Made by a program: the position numbers and the translations under genes. This document shows, one piece after another, positions 21,652 to 31,607 of a DNA stretch of 64,000 bases (positions within the stretch are counted from its first letter, which is position 1; every line of letters begins with the position of its first letter). Source of the DNA: Ovis canadensis (Eukaryota > Chordata > Mammalia > Artiodactyla > Bovidae); NCBI RefSeq assembly GCF_042477335.2, contig NC_091262.1, positions 75,068,001-75,132,000 of the forward strand. The letters run 5' to 3'. Below the pieces are notes generated by a model. The model did not search any database. It was given only the letters and a program-made list of their open reading frames with translations, and was not told the origin of the DNA.

Positions 21652-22218
21652 ATGAACATTTGTTTGGATGGTATAGATATTTTTGAATATATGGCAGGAC
21701 TATACTCAAGAACTTTTCCTCTCAAGTTCAATTCTTAAATCCTAAAGCCCAGATCTATCAAGTCTCATGGGTCATCTTCTGCAGAACCCTGATCTTGATA
21801 CCAAGGTATCAATGCATAAACATCCTTTGAGGGCTCCTATGTCCCAGGGCTGTAACTGTACCTACAGTACACACACAATCAAACACACAGTCTCTGTGAT
21901 AGCAGTGTGGACTGATGTCCTGCCATGCACCAGTAGGACATCTCAGCACCTGTGGGTGGTGTCGAAGATGTCAGTTGCCTTGGTGCATGGTTGCATCTAA
22001 GCATTGTTTAACAGCAAGTCACCTGAGTGAGGGTGAGGGAGCCATGAGCTGCAGAATAAATACATTCCATTCTCACCTTGGAATGTTCCAGGCCCTGTTG
22101 ATTTAAGTGTATTTCAAGGCCAGCCAGTTTTCAACCCGGTGTGAAGGGAGGGACCCTTTGCACTGTATGGTGAGGTTAGGGGAACATGGTGATGGTGGGA
22201 CAAATAAGTCCTGTTTCA

Positions 22219-22440
22219 AGACTCCTTAGTGTGTGTTTGTGTATATATGTGTGTGAATATGTGTATGTGTGTGTATACATGTGTTTGTATATATGTGTGT
22301 CTATGTGTGTGTATACATGTGTCTGTGTATACATGTGTATGTATACATGTCTATGTGTGTGCACACATATGTGTATATATGTGTGTATGTGTCTGCACAT
22401 GTGTACGTGTGTGTGTGCATATGTGTGTGTCCATATGTAG
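22219..22440 (+). repeat. TG/TA-rich compound microsatellite
   Basis: About 220 bp of alternating purine-pyrimidine dinucleotides (TGTG, TATG, TACATG) without a fixed period. Open frames on both strands here encode only Cys/Val/Tyr/Met or His/Thr repeats and are artefacts. The tract lies about 2 kb upstream of the VRK1 promoter and could adopt Z-DNA. Confidence 0.92.
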
Positions 22441-22539
22441 ACTATCTTTCTCTCAGGATTTTGGCCACAGATTCTTGCTGGGGAGATTCTTCCACACCCG
22501 TGAGACGTGTGAATCTTGAGACCTTTTTGCTGACAAGTA

Positions 22540-23111
22540 TTCACTGAGTGCTCACCTGCTATGTGTTTCCATCAGAGTCTCCACAAGAAGCAGACGACAC
22601 ATTTAAAACAGAGTTTATCTGCAGAGGGTTTATTTGCAGTGAGACTACTGGCAAAAGTGTGAGGGTGGGAACCATGGGGATGGAGCAGTAACCTTGGCGC
22701 AGCAGTGGTCCTGGGGTTATCAGCTGCAGGTCTGAGGCGCAGAGGGAGGGGGCTGTCACTGCAAGCTGGAGAGGAGGGCCAGGCAGCAGTGGCCTTCAGC
22801 CGACTGCAGAGGACCTTGACAACCAGGATTGAGGGGAATACTTACTTTCAGCAACATCTCTCTTTCCTTCCACTCCTCTGTGGGGTTCCCTACCGGCCAA
22901 ATCCTCCAGGAGCCTGGAGCCCAGGAACCTGGTAGTGGCTTGGACAGATCAACCTCTAGGGGGAGGAGGGCAGGCTGGAGGAGCATCTGGAGCATTGGAG
23001 GGTATCTGGAGGGGCAAATTCACCTCAACAGGCAAAATACTGCACTGTCCAGTGGATAGGGATTCCAGGTTCAGTGAGGTCCAAAGTTCACACAATTTTG
23101 GGGGTCTGCTT
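22540..23111. other. Upstream flank, nothing firmly recognised
   Basis: The stretch is moderately GC-rich, with several overlapping chance frames. It may contain a decayed repeat (around TTAAAACAGAGTTTATCTGC) that I cannot name. No promoter element stands out. Confidence 0.35.
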
Positions 23112-23373
23112 GGCAACCCACTCCAGTACTCTTGCCTGGAAAATCCCATGGATGGAGGAGTCTGGTAGGCTGCAGTCCATGGGGTCGCTAAGAGTCAGAC
23201 ATGACTGAGCGACCTCACTTTCACTTTTCACTTTCATGCATTGGAGAAGGAAATGGCAACCCACTCCAGTGTTCTTGCCTGTAGAATCCCAGGGACGGGG
23301 GAGCCTGGTGGCTGCCATCTATGGGGTCGCACAGAGTTGGAGATGACTGAAGCGACTTAGCAGCAGCAGCAGC
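23112..23373 (+). mobile_element. Bov-A2 SINE
   Basis: Two Bov-A monomers lie in tandem, each with an ACCCACTCCAGT...CTTGCCTG motif. CACTTTCACTTTTCACTTTC joins them and the (AGC)4 end follows. The first monomer lacks its 5' edge. Confidence 0.9.
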
Positions 23374-23492
23374 TTAAAGAAAATCATACAAAAATATCTT
23401 ACCTTGGCCAAACAAAAAAATACAAAAAAACCCAAAACAAAACTAAAACCAAACAAACAAAAACCCAGAAAAACAAAAATCCACTAAAATGG
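23374..23492 (+). repeat. A-rich low-complexity tract
   Basis: A run of A/C-rich sequence with multiple AAAAA and CAAACAAA blocks directly follows the Bov-A2 copy. It may be an expanded tail. Confidence 0.7.
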
Positions 23493-23744
23493 TTAACAGA
23501 AGGCTTTGGATTAGACATGTGCTTAAGCCTCATTAGTTTCACTGTAAATCTCCCTCTGCCTATGACTTTGGGGAGATTGACCTAGAACAGCATCGCTGCC
23601 CTAAATAAGCTTACTGTCTCATGGATATGGATTACTGAAGGCTTAGACAACTGATTAGAATTACAAAGCAAACTATAGCATAAGATAATTACGGATGGAA
23701 TACACAGATTAGGTAGGCATGGATGTAGTCTTTGACAGACAGGA

Positions 23745-23960
23745 TCTAGACTTATGGCTATGAGTGGAGAGAATAATACTCTCTGCTCTTTATTGAGCAT
23801 CTACTACAGACAAAGCACTGTCTCTAGGATATCTCATTTAATCCTGACAAAAACAAGATATTGAGACTCATAGGGGTTAAATCATTTAGTTCACAAAGTT
23901 ACAGAGTGGAGGAGCCGAGATTTGATCGCGAGCTGTTTGCTTCCAGACCCAGGCCCTAAT
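23745..23960 (-). repeat. MIR SINE (reverse)
   Basis: TTTATTGAGCATCTACTACA, then TAGGGGTTAAATCATTTAG and GAGTGGAGGAGCCGAGATTTG, is a reverse MIR lying immediately upstream of the CpG island. Confidence 0.68.
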
Positions 23961-24181
23961 ATGCAGAACCAAGCGGCTGTGTGACAAGCATGCAGGTGTG
24001 GACCAGCAGGTGGGAAAATGGAAGCACCACTTGGCCGAACGGGAATATTCTTTTACATCCAACTCTTTTCAACACATTATTTAATAAATCAAGCTACTGC
24101 GAACACGGGCGATATTTACTTCGGTTCCTAGGGCTTTGACGGATACAACATCTGACCATAAGAACGGATTCAAGAGACTGT

Positions 24182-24202
24182 AGACCGCATTTCCCAGAGG
24201 CG
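24182..24202 (+). promoter_or_regulatory. ZNF143/SBS-like motif, distal copy
   Basis: The core CATTTCCCAGAG with the preceding GACCG resembles the long SBS motif bound by ZNF143 (a pattern of the type ACTACAATTCCCAGCATGC). The TTCCCAG core is intact, while the 3' half (AGGCGC) departs from the consensus. It lies 62 bp upstream of a second copy in the same orientation. Confidence 0.5.
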
Positions 24203-24243
24203 CACAGGGGCCGAGCCAAGGCGATCTCGCTTTGCCAGTGAAA

Positions 24244-24263
24244 GACTCCATTTCCCAGCACGC
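24244..24263 (+). promoter_or_regulatory. ZNF143/SBS-like motif, proximal copy
   Basis: GACTCCATTTCCCAGCACGC matches the SBS pattern closely: ACT at the left, TTCCCAGCA in the centre and GC at the end. It is the better of the two copies. It lies about 118 bp upstream of the CCAAT box, a normal position for ZNF143 in CpG-island promoters. Confidence 0.62.
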
Positions 24264-24359
24264 AGTGCGAGGGCCGCCCGCGGCTCCCGGCATTCCTGGG
24301 GAGCGCGGGCTCCGCCCATCCCGCGCGTTCCTGCTCGCTCCGCCTCTCCCTCTCGCCTG

Positions 24360-24370
24360 AGCCAATGGGA
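24360..24370 (+). promoter_or_regulatory. CCAAT box (NF-Y type)
   Basis: GAGCCAATGGGA surrounds a CCAAT core at 24,362-24,366 with the flanks favoured by NF-Y. NF-Y boxes usually sit 60-100 bp upstream of initiation, which predicts VRK1 start sites at about 24,420-24,460. Confidence 0.6.
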
Positions 24371-24399
24371 AGGCCCCATACTGCAGGGTGTGACGGGGC

Positions 24400-24479
24400 C
24401 GGCGCCGCCGCGGAGTTGCAAGTCGGCGAAAGCGGCGGGAAGTTCGTACTGGGCAGAAGGCGACGGTCTGCGGCTTGGG
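24400..24479 (+). other. VRK1: VRK1 exon 1 (non-coding), approximate
   Basis: The coding start is only five bases into exon 2, so at least one upstream non-coding exon is required. The best candidate ends before the donor-like GTAGGG at 24,480, inside the CpG island and about 115 bp after the CCAAT box. The start is placed by promoter spacing only. An alternative donor is GTAAGG at 24,791. No start codon with a useful frame is expected here. This is inference and transcript 5' ends would settle it. Confidence 0.42.
24435..24441 (+). promoter_or_regulatory. E2F-like site
   Basis: GCGGGAA is the core of an E2F site and lies just downstream of the CCAAT box, within the likely initiation zone. 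VRK1 is known as a proliferation-linked gene, so E2F control is plausible. A 7-bp core in GC-rich DNA is weak evidence alone. Confidence 0.4.
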
Positions 24480-24800
24480 GTAGGGCGGCCGCGCGCCAAG
24501 CGGTCCGAGGGCGCCGGCGCAGAGCGGGGACTGTGGAGGGGGCGGCCGGGGAGCTGGGCTAGCGTGGGGCGGCCGAGTGGCCGTGCCCTCAGGCGGTGTC
24601 GAGGGCTGCAGTCGGCGCGGCGCCGGCGTCCTCTCCCGCCGGGGCTCCCTCAGGTCCCGCTGCGGCCCTGGGTTTCCTGCACCGGCCGGGCGGGTCCCCA
24701 AGGCTCAGCTTCCCGTTCTGGCTGACACGTAGGCCGGTCAGACTCGCGCCGTGTCCTGGTAGCTCTGGCCGGGTCTGGGAGATGGCCCTTGTAAGGCCAG

Positions 24801-25699
24801 TCTCGACTGCCAGGGTCTTTCCGCCCTCTCGGAGCTCATACTCTGCAGGGGAGTCGGAATAGAAGCAAATAGGACCATTTGCGGATGCCAAAAAGCTCCC
24901 TAGTAATAGGATAGGCGACGGTGGGCCGGAGTGGTAGGGGTGACGGAGAGCATCTCAGGAGGTGACGTTGGTCCTGAGACCTGAGATGGGGGAAGGAGCC
25001 TGCTCCCCAGAGGGTAGCGTTCCAGGCGTTTCTAACCAGTCGGTGTCCGGCTGAGGCCGGGTAAGAGCTTGCTTGCACTTGACCGCAAGGTTCAAGGCTG
25101 TGAAGCTCCGTGGGAGAGTTTTACAAGGGATTTTAGCATTCTTCTGACGGTTTTTTGTTGCCCTTTGCTGATGTAGCCGTATTCAAGGGCAGCAAGTAGT
25201 TTTTCCTTTTGTCGAAATAATTTTTGGCTCTGGTGTCAAAACTCATAGGTGATTTATTTGAATTAGACAAAAAGCACCAGAGTCTCTGGGTTGAGAGAGC
25301 GAGCGAGGAAGGGGACGCAGACACTAGGTTCCTGTTGAGGCCACCCGTTTTTCACTCCCCCCCCCCTTTTTTTTTGCTTGGGGTTGACTCTTTCTTTACC
25401 TCATCTCTTCTTGGAACAACCTGGAAATAACCAGTTTTGCTGTTGGGAGGGTGGTGCGTTTAAGGAACTGTTGAAGAGCCTCATTAATGACTTTTTTCAT
25501 TTCTTTCTATTTTAACTGCAGTTGCCCATCTGTGGAGGCTGAACTTGGCGAGAGTTAAAAATAAATAGGGCAGCATTTATTTTTAAGAGTTCAGAATAAA
25601 GGCATCTTACCTTTCATGACCTGCTGAGTGTGATACTTTTGGGGAAGAATTTAATCTACAGTTGTGAAGAAGTTTCAGAGGGCAGCAGGGGTTCTTTAT
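24801..25699. other. Proximal intron 1, unique
   Basis: About 0.9 kb downstream of the island is free of recognisable transposons. A C9/T9 pair of homopolymers lies near 25,359-25,375. This is the usual repeat-poor zone next to a CpG-island promoter. Confidence 0.55.
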
Positions 25700-25830
25700 G
25701 TTGTTGTTTAGTCCCTCAGTTGTGTCCAGACTCTTTGTGACCCCCACGGACTGTAGCTCCCCTGGCTCTTCTGTCCGTGGGGTTTCCCAGGCGAGAATAC
25801 TGGAGTGGGTTGGGTTGCCATTTTCTCCCC
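25700..25830 (-). mobile_element. Bov-tA SINE, truncated (reverse)
   Basis: GTTTAGTCCCTCAGTTGTGTC to AGGCGAGAATACTGGAGTGG, then GGTTGCCATTTTCTCC, is the 3' two-thirds of Bov-tA in reverse. The tRNA-like head is missing. It is the first transposon downstream of the VRK1 promoter. Confidence 0.82.
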
Positions 25831-26047
25831 CAAGATAAGATGATGTTCATCAGCCATCTGTAGAAGGGAATTCAGTAGTCACTTAACACAAACTTCTCTG
25901 CTGAAGCTGCTACAGGTGCTGTTCTCTGTGCATGTCAACGTTGCTCATTAGATTCTGGGATAATAATAGTAACCCAGCTTGAATCTGGTGACAGTAAAGT
26001 TGCGTTAAGCATTACTGTCCATTTATTATGCTGGTATCTAGTGCAGA

Positions 26048-26260
26048 AGGGCTTCCAGGTGGGTCAATGGTAAACAATCCTCCTGCCAAGTAGGAGGCGC
26101 AGATTTGATCCCTGGGTCGGGAAGATCCCCTGAAGAAGGAAATGACAACCCACTCCAGTATTCTTGCCTGGGAAATCCCATAGACAGAGGAGCCTGGTGG
26201 GCCACAGTCCATGGGGTCACAAAGAGTCAGACACGACTTAGCGACTAAACAGCAACAACA
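26048..26260 (+). mobile_element. Bov-tA SINE with target duplication
   Basis: GGGCTTCCAGGTGGGTCAAT starts the copy and AGTCAGACACGACTTAGCGAC ends it, followed by AAC repeats. The 9-mer TCTAGTGCA at 26,037-26,045 and 26,262-26,270 is the target duplication. Confidence 0.9.
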
Positions 26261-26870
26261 GTCTAGTGCAAATACCAGGTTTAGAGTGTAATGGCTTATG
26301 TTAAGCACAGCAAAAATTGTGAGAGGATATTTGTTAAACAAATGAGAAAATGAAGGAATGTGACATTCGTAGAACATGGCATATAAGTTAGTAAGTGCCC
26401 AGGAGATGGTTAAGTGGAAAGCTTATGCTAAGTTTTATTCCAGGGTGCAAGTTGTATATTTAAAAATTAATAGTAGTGCATTGAAAATGTTGGCAGACCC
26501 TAAAATTAAATTTCTTAAATAGGCCAGGCTTTTTCTTTTTTTTTTTTGAGAGCTAATGTGAAATAATAATAAATAATGTAAGTGAGGGTCCCAGATGTCT
26601 TGGAAGGAAAAATACGATTTTTATTTTGACAACTATGTACATATTTTTCCTTAAAGCCATCCCTAATAAGATATGATGTGCTATGAATAGAATTTTGGTT
26701 TAAAAAATAAAACTTTGAAAGTATTTTTGATTTGATAAAACTTACTGGAAATGAGGCAAAGCTTAAAAGTTTACCTCATATCAAAATGAAAGATGACTCC
26801 TGAATTTATGCAAATGTTAGTATCTTCATAGATCAGGCATTGAACCTAATGGAAATTAAGTGCTGCCTCC

Positions 26871-26905
26871 GTGTGTGTGTGTGTCTGTGTGTCTGTGTGT
26901 GTCTG
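26871..26905 (+). repeat. (TG)n microsatellite
   Basis: GTGTGTGTGTGTGTCTGTGT and continuation, interrupted by C, in intron 1. Confidence 0.85.
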
Positions 26906-26946
26906 AGGCTTTCCTGGAAATTGGTCTTCTTGAGTTTTAAGAGTGG

Positions 26947-27465
26947 ATGGGTTACCGAATAGGCCTGGAGAATGTTTTTCAGACTGGTAGTACATTTTGC
27001 ATGTTTGCCAAGTTTATTTTTCAGAGTGAGCAGAGATGGACTTGTTTATTCACCAGATTTCCTGTGCCTAGAACTGTGCTGGGGGCAGAATCTGTTCTTG
27101 TGATTGTAGTGTCTTGTCGAAGCAACTTATCTTTTAAGCTAATAGAGGTCGTTCTTTTGAGCTTTGGTTATTTAGCACCCAGCACAAGAAAAGTCAAGTG
27201 TGTATGGCACATTCGAAAAACTGTACTGTTAGTGGTAAAATGTAGAAAACAGGAAATTTTTAATAAGGGTGTAAGGATGATATGGAAAAGTGATGGAATC
27301 CTGCTAAAGCATTTAGCTGGGTGGTGTAACCTAGATGTGTTTATACTCTGTGATACATTTGGCCCCTTTGACCCAAATTCCTGTGAATATGTTCTAACTT
27401 GCCTTTATAAAGATGGGAAGATTCATGTTGATGTATGGCGAAAACTACCACAATATTGTAATTAG
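26947..27465 (+). other. 172-codon open frame in intron 1, no recognised product
   Basis: This is one of the longest open frames in the window outside the obvious ruminant LINEs. The protein has no domain I recognise, no signal peptide and no repeat. It mixes hydrophobic patches (VLVIVVSCRSNLSF) with a cysteine-containing C-terminus (FGPFDPNSCEYVLTCLYKDG). Its first third overlaps a possible MIR remnant (GTGCCTAGAACTGTGCTGGG). Its last codons read into sequence resembling the ruminant L1 3' end (CATGTTGATGTATGGCG). No splice-site or promoter context marks it as an exon. I regard it as a probable chance frame or decayed repeat. Confidence 0.2.
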
Positions 27466-27499
27466 CCTCCACTGAAAATAATTTAAAAAAAAGATGTAA

Positions 27500-28889
27500 A
27501 GAGGGCCATGCCCTTTAATATCTTGTCCCCTTAGCTTCTGAATGATATTTAAGTACCTAACATTCCACGGTTGTTGTTTTGAACTAATTTCGAGTGGTGC
27601 TCCATCTCTCCCAATGTCACCTTGAATATTTGCACTCAAACTCAAGCGCATTCTACTCGACTTTTCTGGATGACAAGTGGACAACACTTGAAAAGAAAAG
27701 CTCTCTAGAATCTGGATAGGTATGAAATCTGCCCTTCCCCTGTAATTGGAGTTTGATTTTTAATATTCACTGATAAATACCAACGACAGGAAACTACTAG
27801 TAACATTCATTGGTGAATTTATCAAGAATTCTATTAGCCACAGCGTTTTTGGCAGCTTGAATTGTGTTGTTTGTTTAGTCTTCATGGAGGTACGTGGATT
27901 TCCATGATTCTTGGCAGTTAGTCCTGTCTCTCCATAGGTCTCTGACCCAAGAGAAAGGAACCATCTCCGACTTGAAAATGAGATGCTGTCCGTACTGCCC
28001 AATGTTTAGGGTGAATATTAAACCTGCACGTAGACTGGAGTGTTGATCAAGAAACTGTATGTAATAAGTGGGAAGATACACTGGATGGAAGTCATGTAAT
28101 TAAGTTGCAGGGTTATTAATTTGAGATTTGGGAATGTTCTGGGCACAGTTGTCTTAACGGAGCTCAGTACCCAGTCTGAATGAGAACTGGAAAGCCAGTG
28201 GGCAAAGGGCAGCACCATCTTTTACTTTTCCCGGCATTATAGTTTCCTTCTGTGTCTTTATTTAGTTTTCTCTTTGCAGACTGCCGGTCTTGCGCTGTTC
28301 ACGTTTGGGGCAGATAGTCTCGTTAGTGCTGGCTCCTTGTTTCAAGAATCCCAGAGAGGCTCCATTATCTCTGTCAGTTAGATCCAGAATTTTTAAAAAA
28401 GTCATGAAGTTAGAAATCTTAGAGCTAAGATAACTACAGCTTTATTTCAGATTAATTGCTTTCCTCAAATTGTCTTACGAAGTATTAATAACAGCCGAAC
28501 AAATGCCATTGTTTGATAATGCTGCGTATAAATGCATTGTGATCACATGGCCTGTTAGAAAGTGCCATTAAGCCTTCAGTCTTCATAGACTGTCAACATA
28601 GAGAAACAAACTTTTGCTGTTTCTGCTGGAATTGTTGGTTTTGTGCCACTTGTTATTGTAATTTACTATTTAACATGGTAGCAGAGCTATCACCGTACAG
28701 ATTATATCTAATTATGCATTCTTTATTAGAGGTAATAAGGAAAAAAGTCTTTTGGGAATCAGGGGCAAAGTTTTAGAAATTCATTTAAAAAAAAAAAAAA
28801 GGCCAGGATATAACATTTAAGAGGCTTAATCTTACTGGTTTTACAAGCTTTTAGAAAATATTGTAGAAATTGTGACTTTGAAATGCATT
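27500..28889. other. Intron 1, unique sequence
   Basis: Nearly 1.4 kb of intronic DNA shows no recognisable transposon. An A-run is present at about 28,786-28,800. The small frames on the minus strand carry no motif. Confidence 0.45.
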
Positions 28890-29460
28890 ACTTCACATGT
28901 TGCAGCCCATGTGAGATGGTGCAGCCACTCTGGGATTTAGTTTGACAGTTTCTTAAAAAGTTAAACATATACCACGCACATGACCCAGCAGTTGCACTCC
29001 TGGGCATTTATCCTCAGAAAATAAAAACTTATGTTCACATGAAGACCTGTACGTGAATGTTCTAGTGGCTTCGTTTATAAAAGCCAAAACCCAGAGACAG
29101 CCCCACGCATCCCTCAGTGGGTAAATGGTCAAATAAAATGAGGTTTAGCCATATAATGGTAAACGACTCCTAACAAAAAGGAGCAAACTACTGACACGAG
29201 CAACAGCTTGGATGGAGTTTAAGGGCATAGTACCGAGTCAAAAGGTTGTGTGATTCACACTCCATTATATGACGTTCCCAGGACGATAAAGTTACAGCAG
29301 TGCAGAAGAGTTCACTTTTGCCACAGTGAGAGCTGGGAGTATGATGTTACTATAGTGGGGTAGCCTGGGGGAGTTTCTTTGGGGGTGATTGAACAGTTCG
29401 GTGGCTTGGTTATTGTGATGGTTTTAATTATCTTTACATATGATGAAATGTCACGGGATG
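28890..29460 (+). mobile_element. Old L1 (L1M) 3' end
   Basis: Forward L1 landmarks are GAGATGGTGCAGCCACTCTGG, CATGACCCAGCAGTTGCACTC, CCTCAGTGGGTAAATGGTC and TGGTTATTGTGATGGTTTTA, in the correct order. The copy is strongly diverged, so old. Confidence 0.8.
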
Positions 29461-29504
29461 TACACACACACACACACACAGACACACAGACACACACACA
29501 CACG
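29461..29504 (+). repeat. (CA)n microsatellite
   Basis: An imperfect CA run with GACA interruptions at the 3' edge of the L1 remnant. Confidence 0.9.
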
Positions 29505-29524
29505 GTAAAAACTGAAGTTTGAAT

Positions 29525-29716
29525 GCTGCTTCTAAGTCACCTCAGTCGTGTCCGACTCTGTGACCCCATAGACGGTAGCCCACCACGTTCCCCCGTCCCT
29601 GGGATTCTCCAGGCAAGAACACCAGAGTGGGTTGCCATTTCCTTCTCCAGTGCATGAAAGTGAAGTCGCTCAGTTGTATCTGACTCTTAGCGACTCCATG
29701 GACTGCAGCCTACCAG
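29525..29716 (-). mobile_element. Bov-A2 SINE (reverse) with target duplication
   Basis: It runs from TGCTTCTAAGTCACCTCAGTC to CCATGGACTGCAGCCTACCAG, covering the dimer partly. AAGTTTGAAT at 29,515-29,524 and 29,717-29,726 is the target duplication. Confidence 0.9.
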
Positions 29717-29779
29717 AAGTTTGAATAAGTACTTATTAACACTGTATCAGTGAGTTTCCTAATTTTGATCACTATTATG

Positions 29780-31000
29780 CTCCATGATGTTGGGTTGTAG
29801 GCGTAAGTATATGTTTTATCCACTAAGAAACTGCAAACTTTCCCAGAGCTGTGCCATCTTACAGTCCTGTCATCACTATATAAGTGATCAATTTTCCACA
29901 TTTTTACCAGCATTTGGTGTTAGCAGTATTTTTTATGTTAGCCATTTTAATAGCTGTATATTGGTATTTCAGAATGGCTCTAATTTGCATTTTCCTGATG
30001 GCTAATGATGTTCAACATCTTTCCATATGCTTGTCCTTTGAAGTGGTTCAGAACAAGCCTCCACAAAATGTGTCACTATAGCAAGTGGATTACTTTAAGC
30101 CAAAGACAATGAAGACCCAAAAGATTTCAGAGCTTTTTACCGCCCCCTCAACTGACAAATTAGTTTAGATAAGGAGCCTGGTCAGAGAGAGCTGTTACCA
30201 GAGATAACTTTTAACTGAAAGACCTAACTGTGTGGCATCTAATAACAAACATCTGATCCCATGTCTGAGTTACCTTCCTCCTCTTTGAAGTCCCAGCCCC
30301 ATGTCCCTCCTCTGCTCAGGATGGCAAATAAGCCTCAGTGGCCTGTCCTGCCCTTGGGTCCCATATTTTTATGGAGGTACAATTAAATTTGTTTTTCTCC
30401 TGTTGATTTGTCTTAGGCCAATTTAATTGATACAGTAGCAAAAGAACCTAGAATGGTAGAGGAATTTTTTTTTTCTTTCCCACACAGTCGTATCTTACTT
30501 TGTTCAAATCATTTTTCTGTTTTCTGATTTGTTTTCTTACTATTGAATTTAGAGTATTCTTTATATATTCTGAATATAAGTCCTTTGCAGATATGTGATT
30601 TGTAAATGTGTCCTCTCAGTCTGTGGCTTGTCTTTTCATTCTCTTACAGTATCTTCTGCAGCACAAAAGGTTTTAATTTTCATGAAGTCCAGCTTACCAA
30701 TGTATGGATCGTTTTTGGTGTCATGCATGTCTCAGAACTCTTTACCGAACCATAGGTCAGGTAGATGTTCCAAGTTTTCTCCTAACTGTTTAATAATTTT
30801 ATGTCTTACATTGAGATTAGTGAATCCCTTTCGGGTTAATTTTTGCATGGAGTATGACTTTTAGGTCTTTTTCTTTTCTTTTCCTTTTGTATATGGATGT
30901 CTGCTTGTTCCAGAACCATTTGTTGAGAAGACTATGCTTTCTCCATTGAGTCTTTTTTTTTTTTTTAAATCTTTATCAAAAATCAGTTGGCTGTAAACTG
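29780..31000 (-). mobile_element. Old L1 (L1M), reverse, split by an LTR
   Basis: Antisense L1 ORF2/3'-end sequence (TTTGCATTTTCCTGATGGCTAATG) stops near 30,030-30,045 and resumes near 30,465. It continues to GAACCATTTGTTGAGAAGAC and the TTTTTAAATCTTTATCAAAAATC region near 31,000. The parts are collinear with L1, so the middle segment is an insertion. Confidence 0.75.
30040..30465 (+). mobile_element. ERV1-like solo LTR nested in L1
   Basis: The block between the two L1 halves ends with a pattern typical of ERV1 LTR U5 ends: AAATTTGTTTTTCTCCTGTTG, then AATTTAATTGATACAG and AAGAACCTAGAATGGTAGAGG. Two CCC-rich stretches precede it. There are no internal viral genes. The exact boundaries and target duplication are not clear by eye. 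Confidence 0.5.
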
Positions 31001-31381
31001 CAAACAAAATGAAGACAGGAGGAAATGAATAAGCAATTAAGTATGAAAATTAATACAGATGTCTGAAGGTATAAAGGCTCATGGCTTGAGTCTTGAAAAA
31101 AATATGTATAGATTTGAGAGGAAGTGGGAAAACATTTTAGAGAATATCATGAGCAAATTTAGGTCCTAGAGAAAATAAGAACTGGCTGTTTTGGGGTGTC
31201 ATGGGAGAGAAGGGGAGGAGGAACATCAGGGGAGGATAATTCATTCATGTGTCTAGGAAACTGCTGGCTAGTTTATAATCAGTTTATTGACTGCTAGAAG
31301 GTACTGTGGGTTCTGGAGCAGGAAGAAGGATGTGGTAGAAATAGTCTTCAAGAGACTTTTTTAGGGGTATGTATGGCAGTG

Positions 31382-31598
31382 ATGGGGCTTCCCAGGTGGT
31401 GCTAGTGGTAAAGAACCCGCCTGCCAACTCAGGAGACATAAGAGATGTGGGTTCGATTCCTGGGTTGGAGGAGGAGGGCATGGCAACCCACTCCAGTATT
31501 CTTGCCTGAAGAATCCCACGGACAGAGGAGCCTGGCGGGCTACAGTCCATGGTGTCACTAAGAGTTGGACATGACTGAGTTACTAAGCAAGCACTCAG
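31382..31598 (+). mobile_element. Bov-tA SINE with target duplication
   Basis: GGGGCTTCCCAGGTGGTGCTAG is the head, TGTGGGTTCGATTCCTGGG the B-box region, and GTTGGACATGACTGAGTTAC the end. ATGGCAGTG at 31,373-31,381 and 31,599-31,607 is the target duplication. Confidence 0.92.
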
Positions 31599-31607
31599 AT
31601 GGCAGTG

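Larger units (their letters stand above)
24130..24800. promoter_or_regulatory. VRK1: CpG-island promoter of VRK1
   Basis: The base composition changes abruptly from AT-rich flanks to a GC-rich, CpG-dense block of roughly 650 bp, the only such block in the window. It contains two ZNF143-like motifs, a CCAAT-type site, an E2F-like site and no TATA box. This is the usual make-up of a housekeeping or cell-cycle promoter with dispersed initiation. It lies 32 kb upstream of the VRK1 start codon on the same strand, and no other gene in the window could own it. Divergent antisense transcription is possible but has no direct support in the sequence. Confidence 0.88.

Noticed and set aside
22176..22547. 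Overlapping 80-122-codon frames in the TG-rich tract
   Set aside because: They are translations of a microsatellite (Cys/Val/Tyr/Met or His/Thr repeats).
24081..24701. 206-codon minus-strand frame across the CpG island
   Set aside because: GC-rich DNA lacks stop codons by composition. The product is Pro/Arg/Ala-rich without a domain, and several frames are open here on both strands.
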